A DNA stretch of 64,000 bases from Malus domestica. Taxonomy: Eukaryota > Streptophyta > Magnoliopsida > Rosales > Rosaceae. Shown here in pieces: positions 55,329-64,000 of this stretch; the first letter of the stretch is position 1, and each line of letters opens with the position of its first letter. Under the pieces are notes generated by a model. It searched no databases. It saw only the letters and a program-made list of their open reading frames with translations, and was not told the origin of the DNA. Position numbers and translations under genes: made by a program. The stretch lies in NCBI RefSeq assembly GCF_042453785.1, contig NC_091661.1:28511501-28575500 (forward strand), written 5' to 3'.

Positions 55329-55480
55329 GGAAAACTAATGAAAAGGGTTTGAAAATTTTGAGTTTTAATGATAAGGACAAAATAAAGGGTAAAGTGAATA
55401 GTACCAAGATTGACTTTTTAGTGTAAAAATGTGATTTTTCGTTAAAGTGAACAGTACCAGGTGCTTTTCGTTAAAGTTCT
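55329..55480. mobile_element. MITE, GGAAAACTAATGAAAA family (152 bp)
   Basis: The cleanest copy in the window: AGGAAAACTAATGAAAAGGG to TTTTCGTTAAAGTTCT, with inverted ends and internal words GTGAATAGTACCAAG and GTGAACAGTACCAGG that pair imperfectly. It is flanked on both sides by near-identical GGGAGGGAGGGAGGG-T tracts. Confidence 0.8.
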
Positions 55481-55575
55481 TTTTTTTTGGGGGGGGGGGA
55501 GCGGGGGTGTTTGGGGAAGGGGACGGAGAGGGGAGGGAGGGAGGGTTTTTTTTTGGGGGGGGGGGGGGTTGGGTG
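55480..55575. repeat. G-tract-rich low-complexity block, potential G-quadruplex
   Basis: Runs of 9 to about 14 G and GGGAGGGAGGGAGGG words occur within 95 bp on the plus strand, adjacent to long T runs. Four or more G-tracts with short loops satisfy the usual quadruplex pattern. Mononucleotide lengths may be sequencing-sensitive. Confidence 0.8.
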
Positions 55576-58500
55576 AGGCGCGGGATCAATAGAGAGTAGC
55601 CCAATTGATTTTTTTCTTTTTCTTTTTTTAATTTTTTAATATTTACTTGGGCCTATATTGACATGTGACGCTTAATTATTATTCATATAGGCGTCACGTC
55701 ACCATTTAACAGCAACCTTAACGAATGTCTGAAAGTGTCTCACACTCTGGGATGAAAAAAACTTTATGTATCAAATGTTGAAAATCAAGAAACTTCAAAG
55801 TAGTAAATTGAGATTAACCTTAAATTTTATTTTGGTTTGCTATCTTTACTTTAACGTTATTTGGTACTGTTCTTTTCTTGAGATGTGACATTTTTCACTA
55901 AAAAGTTGGAAAATTGCTTGAAAAATATGATCCTGGGGGAAAATTGGTCACAATAAAAGTTGAAGGGCGAAATCAGCTATAGGGTACAAGTTCGGAAGGA
56001 AAATCGGTGAAATACTTGAAATAATACATTCGAACTATAAAGTTCGTTAATATTATTACTGGATCGTGTTTCCTGCACGTTAAAAAATATGTCATTGTGG
56101 AGGGAGGCATTAAATAATAATGACGATTAAGAGCAATGATTAAAGTAAATGACCATGCTAAAGAAGCGGAACAGATGTTGTTGGGTTGTGCATGTTCCGT
56201 TCAAAAGCGAAAGGGAAAAAAGAACACCATAATCATTTCTAATCATCCCTCTAATACGAGGATTTAAATTTTGATTTAATCAGAACCGTCCACGATTCCA
56301 AAACCAGTGAGTGGACTTGGAATTTCTATGTTTTGAGTTTTCAAAACAAGAGATTTGGATCTCTCAATTTCGATCACAAACCCTTGTCAGTCTATCCCAC
56401 TGGTTTCTTTCACAAAATTTGAAAAAATGACGTCTCATATATTTTTCTCTCTCTCTCCTAAACGGCTCAGATCTTATAGTCTGTGGGTGGTTTCAGACAC
56501 CGAGATCTATAGTGGATCTAAGTCCCTTACACGCAATTGTAACGTAACAATGATGACAATTTAATCATGTTATGTTACGCGGAAAAGTAAAAAAGACGAG
56601 GTGAGAAAATCAACCACGCAGTAAGAGGCTCAACCATAAGCTCACCGGAATGTTGGAGGATATATATGTGACTGCTACCCTAACATTCCGGTTGTATGTA
56701 AGTTTCTCTTAGGATCTCAATGTCATTAGAATATTATATTTCAACATTGATTAAATCTCAAAAAAGTCGCATGGATTAGTTGTTAATTTCTGTTCCATTT
56801 GTTAGATCTTGAAAAACTACTAGCAAGCACCAATTATAGAAAACACATGAAAGTTGTTCCACATGCAACCCTATTTTTAGGTTTCAGCAACTATGGTGTC
56901 TCCGTGTCCAACGCTCCAATCTTATGCAATATAAAAATATTGGCACATCTTATACCATATGAATTTTTTAACTAGGCTTTTCAGCCAAAATGGCTTATGC
57001 GATTTGTATAATTCTTCATTTTGGTCCATGAGATTTGAAAACGATAGAAGTGATCGTGTATTTGTCCATCATTAATCATTTTGGTCATTCCGTGAAAAAA
57101 TCTCTATTAAATAAGGATAAAATGATAAAAATGCTCTCAATTTTTGTCAAATCATTTTGGCCAATTGTTTATTAAATTGATAGTATTTTGTCATTTTATA
57201 GGTCCTTATTTAACATAATTTTTTTCATGGTAGGAACAAAAGAACTGATGGTAAACAAACTCAGGGACCACTGTTATTGATTTCAAATTTTATGAACCAA
57301 AATGAGAAGTTATATCAATCTCAATGATCATTTTGGCTATAAAAACTTTTTAATTATTAATCAAATTCTAACTTAAATTAAAGTACAAATTTGATTTACG
57401 CCACGATATTTGGTCTAGTGTTAAACTAAGACAAAACCTTCGATGAATGATCCAATCTAAACATTTACGGATTTTACATCTGAAAGCAACCAACAATCAT
57501 ATATAAACATAGTAGTCTTGTGTTTAGTCGTTGACTAAAACAATATTATATGTTCTCTAATCCACGCATTCAAGTTCAATCACACACTCCGTAGTTCGTG
57601 ATATTTCTCCGCATTTAAAAAGACAGAACATAAATATTTATATCATCACTTCTCTCTAAAATTTCCCTCTCATTAGTGCAAGAAATAAAAAAAATATATT
57701 CTCAGAAGCATCTTAGGATTCTCACCCCATTTAATTAACGTTTTCCAACGACTAATTAACTAGTATTTTGATTAGCACTGGAACTTAAACAAGGTTGGAA
57801 TTTGTTTATGGTGAACAATCACACTCAGCAATAAAAAAAATGGCCAAGATGAAAACAAATTTTCCATGCAGCCCTCAAAACAATAGCACACATCCTTTTA
57901 AGTTTTCAACCAGAGAATCATTCGTATTTTTGTCAATTTCGTGCCTTGAATTTTGAACCAAACAACAAACTTGATTATGAAATGCTACCGCATTTACACT
58001 GGACTACTTGTGATTATTAATTAAAGACAAATATTAAAAAGACCATTTAATTAGACCATAAGATGTAACCTGTAGAAAATAAACTTGTTAATTAAGTTTT
58101 TAAGTAATTTGCAAAATTCAAATAGAACCACTTGGGAAATGCTTACACCATCTCCACCGTCAATAAACTGCCACGTGTATAATTGGATGTGGAAAATCAC
58201 CACCAGTCACCAGAGACGACTGTTTCGTCGGCGGTCCACCCCCAAGGGGCCACAGTCTCCATCGTTACAGCTGCCACGCCCACCACCGACGCCACTCAAT
58301 CTCGACTCGCCAACGAACCAGCTATACTTCTTCCGCCCCCGTATTCCGTATTCCGTATTCTACGCTTCTGCATACGCCGAACGTACTCCAAAACGACGGC
58401 GTATCCTACACAATCTAACAGGCGGTAAAATCTCCGTCTTCGGCGCGCATCTCACGCACCACGTGCCACAGCTACGTCAAACCCTTCACGTGTATTTCAC

Positions 58501-58776
58501 ACCTTCCTCGTCTTCCACCGTCTTCAAAAACAAGTACTTCCAAATTACGAGCTGCCACGTGCCGGTTCACACTGTGTCGGTTCCAGTAGCAGCCAGTCGT
58601 CACACCGCACACGTGTCCCCTTCCTCGATCTCCCTTCTTCAATCTTCTCGGCTCCGCACTTCCTCCCACTCGAAACAAACAAAAGAGCTCCACTTTTCTT
58701 TCTCTCTCCCAACATCCACCACAAAACACCACTTTTTCCGGTTAAGCTCGCCGGAGAATCCTACCAGCTCCACCAC
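55576..58776. other. Intergenic and upstream region of the XLT2-like gene
   Basis: AT-rich, no recognised gene. Inverted words at about 56975-57060 and 57300-57350 (AAAATGGCTTATGC; ATTTTGGCTATAAAAAC) suggest another decayed MITE. 58085-58776 turns C-rich and carries a 253-codon ORF overlapping the XLT2-like start in another frame. It looks like 5' UTR/promoter sequence, not a protein. Confidence 0.45.
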
Positions 58777-60243
58777 ATGTTTTCGGTATCGGACAACAAG
58801 TTTCCGGAGCCCCAACCCAAGCGGCCCCAAAGCCTCGACAAGGTAAACTCGTTCAACTCGATCCTCCAACTCATCCACCAGCCGCGGACATGCCTGCTCT
58901 TCGCTATACTTGCCCTCCAGGTCCTACTCCTCTTCACTCTCCGCTCCCTCCCCTTCGCCCGCCAACATTTATCGCCTACCTACTCCCCTCAACCTGTCCG
59001 GTTACCATTAACTGTACCCGAACCGGAAGATGAATGCGGGTCGGGTCGGGTCTTTGTCTACGACCTCCCCAAAACCCTCAACCAAGAGATTTTACAGAAC
59101 TGCGACGACCTCAATCCGTGGAGCTCGCGCTGCAAAGCTTTAGCGAACGACGGCCTCGGGCAGAAAGCGACGGGGATCGAGGGAATTGTGCCGGATAATC
59201 TTGTGCCGGCGTGGTACTGGACGGACCAGTTCGTTTCGGAGGTGATTTTTCACAATCGGATCCTCAATCATAAGTGTCGGGTCATGGAGCCCGAATCTGC
59301 TACGGCGTTCTACATCCCTTTTTACGTTGGACTAGCGGTGGGCAAGTACTTGTGGTCGAACTCCAGTACGGCGCAGGACCGCGACCGCCACTGCGAGATG
59401 ATGCTGCGGTGGGTCCAGGACCAGCCGTCATATAAAAAATCAGATGGCTGGGATCACTTTATCACGATGGGCCGGATTACGTGGGACTTTCGACGGTCCA
59501 AAAACGACGATTGGGGCTCTAGCTGCATTTACCTCCCGGGGATGCGAAACATCACGCGCCTCCTGATTGAGCGAAACCCGTGGGACTATTTCGACGTCGG
59601 TATTCCTTACCCCACCGGATTCCACCCGAGGTCGGACTCCGACGTTGCCGATTGGCAGAACTTCGTCCGAAACCGCAGCCGCTCGAAGCTCTTCTCCTTC
59701 GCCGGAGGGAAGCGCGGCGCGATAAAGAATGACTTCAGGGGGCTGCTGCTGAGTCACTGCCAGAAGGAATCGGACGCGTGCCGAGTCGTGGACTGCGCGG
59801 GGACCAAGTGCTCCAACGGCACCTCCGCGATTCTCGAGACCTTTCTCGACTCGGATTTCTGTTTGCAGCCGCGGGGCGACAGCTTCACCCGCCGGTCCAT
59901 CTTCGACTGCATGGTGGCCGGTTCGATCCCGGTCTTTTTCTGGAGGCGGACCGCGTACATACAGTACGAGTGGTTTTTACCAGGCGAACCGGATAGTTAC
60001 TCCGTTTTTATAGACCGTAACGCGGTTATAAACGGTACGGCCTCGATAAAAAACGTTCTACAAGGATTTAGCAGAGAGGAGGTGAAAAAAATGAGAGAGA
60101 AAGTGATCGATTATATACCGAAGTTTCTGTATGCGGAACCGCAGGAGGGGTTGGAGACGGTAAAAGACGCTTTTGACATTGCCCTTGAAGGGGTCTTCAG
60201 GAGGTTCAAGCAGCAGGGAGAGTTGGGGTTCAGGTGGAAATAG
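58777..60243 (+). CDS. Xyloglucan galactosyltransferase, GT47 exostosin family, XLT2-like
   Basis: A single-exon frame of 488 residues. It is a type II Golgi membrane protein: a cytosolic N-terminus of about 38 residues, one membrane segment (TCLLFAILALQVLLLFTL), a Pro-rich stem, then a GT47 catalytic domain from about residue 90 (GRVFVYDLPKTLNQEIL) to 440. Family marks include YWTDQFVSEVIFHNRIL, AFYIPFYVGLAVGKYLW, HFITMGRITWDFRR, FAGGKRG and FCLQPRGDSFTRRSIFDCMV followed by AGSIPVFF. The Asn-Gly-Thr and Asn-X-Ser sequons suit a Golgi lumenal enzyme. Close MUR3-clade relatives add galactose to xyloglucan side chains; the overall sequence best recalls XLT2 (the L-side-chain transferase), though MUR3-like members cannot be excluded. 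Coding GC is clearly higher than in the flanks. Intronless structure and length fit the family. Confidence 0.92.
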   Translation: MFSVSDNKFPEPQPKRPQSLDKVNSFNSILQLIHQPRTCLLFAILALQVLLLFTLRSLPFARQHLSPTYSPQPVRLPLTVPEPEDECGSGRVFVYDLPKTLNQEILQNCDDLNPWSSRCKALANDGLGQKATGIEGIVPDNLVPAWYWTDQFVSEVIFHNRILNHKCRVMEPESATAFYIPFYVGLAVGKYLWSNSSTAQDRDRHCEMMLRWVQDQPSYKKSDGWDHFITMGRITWDFRRSKNDDWGSSCIYLPGMRNITRLLIERNPWDYFDVGIPYPTGFHPRSDSDVADWQNFVRNRSRSKLFSFAGGKRGAIKNDFRGLLLSHCQKESDACRVVDCAGTKCSNGTSAILETFLDSDFCLQPRGDSFTRRSIFDCMVAGSIPVFFWRRTAYIQYEWFLPGEPDSYSVFIDRNAVINGTASIKNVLQGFSREEVKKMREKVIDYIPKFLYAEPQEGLETVKDAFDIALEGVFRRFKQQGELGFRWK

Positions 60244-60994
60244 AAGAAACTGGCCGGGGTAGAGTCGGGCGAGTAAATTATTTATTTAATTTTTTTTTCA
60301 CTTTTTGTTAATTTTATTTATCTCTGTCAGATAAATTGGGGGGATAAACAAATTCCCAGAGTTGTGGGATAAGGGCCATGGGAAGTTGGGAACGGGGAAG
60401 CAGTCATTTAATTATTTTAGTTATTACAGTTTGTGTATCAAAATTTTTGCTACATTGTACCATAGTTATTTTAGTGATATTTTTAGTTACTAGATACAAA
60501 TACAACCAGTTGTCACGGGTATGGATTTACGCTAAAATTTACATATTGCGTATCAACGAAGACGCTCGAATTTTGACGGAGTGACACACAAAGCATGGAC
60601 TTTATCAACTGATTCAACCCTTCTTGGCTAAGCTCTAATTCAATTTAATTAGTAGCAATGGTTTGGTGGTGTGGCATGGTGAAGTCATAAGTGCTCCATT
60701 ATTTTTTGTTGGAAGTGGATGACAAGGATGGAGAAGAATAAATTATCATGATGGGAGTTTCTTTTTTGTTTTTTTGTTCAATTCTTGTGCTACATTTAGC
60801 ATGTGTGATGGACGTACAGGTATCAATATATCGTGAAATTGTTTCGAGTTTTGGTGTTTGAAGAGGCAGGGTGTGATTCAATTCGTAATGTGCTAGTAAG
60901 GAGATGAGATATATGTTTGACACTGTCAAGCGAAAAACCGCCTCACATATAGCAAGTTGATTATCCATTTAAAATTTTATCATGCATTGCACTT

Positions 60995-61385
60995 AAAAGT
61001 AGATCTGTAACCAAGTCGGGTTTATTGGGTTTGGGTTGGAATGAATCTGATCCATTAAATTAACTGGTTATCCGAACCCGACCCAGTAGTTTAATGAGGC
61101 ACTCGAACCCGACATGTTAAACTAACGGATCACCCGTTTCACCTGTTAACAATTATTATTATTTTTTTTTTGCATAGATTTTATTTTTTATTGTTAAGAC
61201 TTTACTGAAATTACTAAAACATCCTCAACTAACGGGTGCTAACAGATCTAACAGGTTGACCCAAAATGACTCGTTATTTAACAGGTTCATCCGTTAGTGA
61301 CCCGACCCGTTAAGTATCCACCCAAATACTAATATTAACAGGTCGGGTTAGGGTCAGGTTAACAGGTCGGGTCCAAAATGCCATG
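60995..61385. mobile_element. Decayed repeat rich in CGGGTC/GACCCG words (putative non-autonomous DNA transposon)
   Basis: Left part AAGTCGGGTTTATTGGGTTT and CGAACCCGACCCAG; right part GACCCGACCCGTTAAGTAT, CAGGTCGGGTTAGGGTCAGG. The two halves are largely inverted relative to each other around a T-rich centre (61150-61185). Such GGGT(C/T)GGGTT elements are common in plants; the superfamily is not assigned. Confidence 0.6.
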
Positions 61386-62483
61386 TTTACTTAAAAAGGT
61401 CTAATAACTATTTTGAAATAGTGTTTAGTAATGCTCGCGTATGTATTTTGATTTGTTGACGTAGATTTTACTTACCTAGTTGTTATTTTAATTTTTGATG
61501 TGACTGAGGGAGTATAAATTAATTTTTTGCAATACAAAAGTGCGAGTTGGGGAGATTTGTGTATTTTACATCTTCCTTTAAATTTTCAAGTTGCAAATGT
61601 CATTTTCCATAAATTGAATTAGGTGGGCACTTTAAACTTTGGAGATGATGCAAAGTGTGTGATAAAGTATATAAGTGTGGACCAACAAACAAAGAATGGG
61701 ACATAAAGTGGTCAAGTAGGTTTTATATGTATCCAAAAAAATGGTTCATGTACCACTATAGAAGATAATGAATTGCTAAATGAGCATATGAATGGTGCTT
61801 AATAGTTTCACATTCTACATTGACAAGTAAGGTGCATTATTGTAGAGATTTTTCAATGTCGGGCCACATGACCATGTACACAAAGTGTCATCATATAAGT
61901 GTTGGATGCTAAAAAAACTTCCAACCATTTATATTATGACAATTGGTATACATGATTGTGTTATCGGCACATTAACAATTCTCACATTATTGGTAGGAAA
62001 GAGTTTGGTGGTGATGCCTTTATGTTGATAAAGCAACCCAATATCCACTTGAAGTCTTTCAAGGAGAATAATCCCATTTAAAGGAGATAATTGTGCATTG
62101 TCGTGTGAAAAAACAAGTAAAAGTTATGCTTTGGTCTGAGTGTGGATAGTATTTTTCTTTTGCATATCCATGAAGTTTTGAAAAATCCAAACATCTTAGA
62201 GATAGAAAGGTAGGAATTTATCGAACTAATCACACTCTTTCATTTACGTCAAGAGTCCATTGACGAGAAGAAGCTAAGAAAACCCTGAACCTAATTTATT
62301 TAAATGAATATAAGCATCTAAACGTACGTCAATACATGATAATTTGACATACCATCACAACTAGATATTCGTAAAGTAGGCACTCTCACGATTCACAAAT
62401 AATGGGAGTCAATGCGTGTCGAAGTTGTATAGACTGGTTCTCTTCTACATTGTGCCTACCCAAACCTTTTGTTCATTTTTTGT

Positions 62484-62702
62484 GGAGGTAGATTGTCTGC
62501 CCTTCTATTTAGGTGCACTTCCCATCCCTTCCTATTTGTGCGGTTATGGTTAAGCCACGTTAACATTTTATAGTCTTATTGCCTTTTATCTTATTATCTC
62601 TATAAAAAAATTAATATAAAATGTTAATGTGAGTTAACCGTGACCACACAAAATAAGAATGGATGAGATTGACACCCAAACAGGAGACAAACAATTTGCA
62701 TC
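62484..62702. mobile_element. Mutator-type palindromic MITE, family M1 copy c (diverged)
   Basis: The left end GGAGGTAGATTGTCTGCCCT matches copies a and b. The core GGTTAAGCCACGTTAACATT and inverted GAGTTAACCGTGACCACACA are kept. The right end (CAGGAGACAAACAATTTGCA) is decayed and no 9-bp duplication survives. Older than copies a and b. Confidence 0.8.
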
Positions 62703-62894
62703 GATCGGAAATGCTTTTAATCACATAGTGGACTCAAACTCTTTCAGTATGACATGGACGCGTGGACCAATATTTATGATATTGGAAAACAACTGGGCTG
62801 ATAACTGGCCCAAACAATATTTGGGCTGATAGCTTGGTTGGGTTAGTTTCTTGGCCCATTTGCACTTCACATGCAACAACATAGTTGTTTTTAA

Positions 62895-63033
62895 GGAAAA
62901 CTAACAAATGTTCAAAAAAACTTTAGTTTTAATGAAAAAAGACAAATAAATGTGTAGTAAATAATATCAGGAAAATGTAAAAATGTAACTTTTCTTTAAA
63001 AATAAACATACTAAGAGTGTTTCGTTAAAACTC
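62895..63033. mobile_element. MITE, GGAAAACTAATGAAAA family (diverged)
   Basis: GGAAAACTAACAAATG at the left and GTGTTTCGTTAAAACTC at the right, with AATGTAAAAATGTAACTTTT between, in the same order as the 55329 copy. Confidence 0.65.
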
Positions 63034-63859
63034 AATTGTTTTAATATTGTTGTGAGTCGACTCACATGGAACTTGTAGAAAGGGAAAGGAGAGTTGTTTG
63101 TACACCAAACAACAAATAGATCGAAGTTGCCTCGAACTTTCTTCTTTCCCGTTTACTTGGATGGTGGAAATCGGGAAGTCATGAAATGGAGCGGTCGATA
63201 ATATGAGAGAAAAAAGGGAGAGGAATCAAGGCGTCACTCTTTTTTAATTTTGTATGTGTTGATAAACGACGTACTGTTAATTGTTGGTGCAATTGGTTAA
63301 AAGAGTGTTTATGTCCAGCACTAATTGTTGGTGCCTAACTTTTGTAATCCACCAACCATCACAAGTCGCCTATGTGATTGAAGATGAACTCCAAACACGT
63401 ATCTTACACAACATGTTTTGATTTTATTTTAGATGCAAATCACATGATAATAGGTAAAGAATGACTAAAATACTTTAGCAAGTCTTTTGAATCCTATAAA
63501 TTTGAACTGCCACGACAAAACCACCCCAAATCCCTTTGTTAAAAGAATTTGTATTCCACCCGCCACACCTTACAATTATATCCACGTATTTGTCGGTGTA
63601 TTTTTGTCTCTAGAACAAAAAGGATTTTCCGATTTATAAAAACTCAAAAAATATAGCAAATATTTTCTAAAGACGGATTTGCCCTTACTTGTCTTGACGG
63701 ACATAAATGATTTACTGTATTAAGTATAAACCGCCGTAACACTCGGTGTCCACAAAAATATCATCTTCCACTCCCTGACGCATGCTTTTCTTTGACTCCT
63801 CCGCATCCCGCAAGTCGTCGCCGTCGCCGTCACATTCTATCTGCAGCAAATCATCAAAC

Positions 63860-63985
63860 ATGTTCAGAGCGTTCTCTTTTCTTCTTCTCCTCCAAGCTTC
63901 CATCGTCTTCACGCTCTCGGAGGCCAAGCTAAGCATCATACATCCCGAAGCTGCCGCCAAGGGCTTCAACGTCAGCAACGTCCAG
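63860..63985 (+). CDS. First exon of an unrecognised secretory-pathway protein (continues beyond window)
   Basis: ATG at 63860 opens MFRAFSFLLLLQASIVFTLS, a clear cleavable signal peptide, probably cut after SEA. KLSIIHPEAAAKGFNVSNVQ follows and a CAG-GTACAG splice donor at 63985/63986. The mature start has an Asn-Val-Ser glycosylation sequon. I do not recognise the family from 42 residues. The minus-strand frame over the same bases (63712-63978) is a shadow. Confidence 0.65.
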
Positions 63986-64000
63986 GTACAGCAATTTGCA

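Larger units (their letters stand above)
60244..63859. other. Intergenic between the XLT2-like gene and the right-edge gene
   Basis: Holds three repeat elements (60995-61385, 62484-62702, 62895-63033). Otherwise AT-rich with no supported gene. About 63550-63859 should be the promoter and leader of the right-edge gene; a TATAAAAA-like word is absent but GATTTATAAAAAC occurs at about 63630. Confidence 0.45.

Noticed and set aside
58085-58846. 253-codon ORF upstream of and overlapping the XLT2-like start
   Set aside because: Thr/Ser/Pro/Arg-rich translation of a C-rich leader, another frame from the GT47 gene, no domain; read as 5' UTR/promoter.
63712-63978. 88-codon minus-strand ORF at the right edge
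   Set aside because: Antisense to a plus-strand exon with a clear signal peptide and splice donor; Asp/Arg-rich translation without a domain.
1-64000. CRISPR arrays, operons, attachment sites, prokaryotic islands, tRNA genes
   Set aside because: Introns, MITEs and plant gene families show nuclear plant DNA; no spaced direct-repeat array or cloverleaf-like tRNA was found by eye.

Overview
The window is plant nuclear DNA. Spliced genes with GT-AG introns, AT-rich intergenic DNA, many small inverted-repeat transposons, an RPM1-like NLR cluster and a 5S-bearing Cassandra-type LTR all fit a rosid, most likely a Rosaceae tree of the apple/pear group. That placement rests on remembered repeat families and was not searched.

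Layout. (1) 1-38 kb is an NLR cluster of one subfamily (coiled-coil, NB-ARC, LRR; RPM1-like). Copy 1 is cut by the left edge (1-2193). A 3'-end relic lies at 6569-6749. Copy 2 (8808-11650) is shifted out of frame near its C-terminus. Copy 3 (23875-26655) carries a 67-nt deletion and a +1 insertion. Copy 4 (30223-38039) is split in its LRR region by a young, whole-looking Ty1/copia element (32630-37582). (2) Copies 2 and 4 each lie upstream of a TPX2-like gene (13247-14392 and 39085-42504). The two NLR+TPX2 blocks are a segmental duplication. Block A ends abruptly inside TPX2, next to a truncated, oppositely oriented ACS12-like aminotransferase fragment. (3) 15-23 kb is repeat-rich: nested MITEs, a PH-domain exon fragment, a chimeric LTR-leader/RTE-LINE insertion with a 13-bp target duplication, and a local tandem duplication containing an exon-like stretch. 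(4) 43.7-64 kb is an ordinary gene region: RAR1 (-), a KEA4/5/6-type K+ efflux antiporter (-), a chloroplast NEET/CDGSH protein (+), an XLT2-like xyloglucan galactosyltransferase (+), and the first exon of a secretory-pathway gene at the right edge (+).

How the genes relate. RAR1 is the CHORD co-chaperone that works with HSP90 and SGT1 to stabilise NLR receptors. Here it lies less than 6 kb from the nearest member of an expanding NLR cluster, with only TPX2 between. The sequence shows the proximity; a functional or co-regulatory link is inference. The other housekeeping genes have no evident link to immunity. I see no previously undescribed multi-gene system. The most informative features are the datable duplication and insertion history of the cluster (several filled/empty site pairs between paralogous blocks), the RAR1 neighbourhood and the chimeric retro-insertion.
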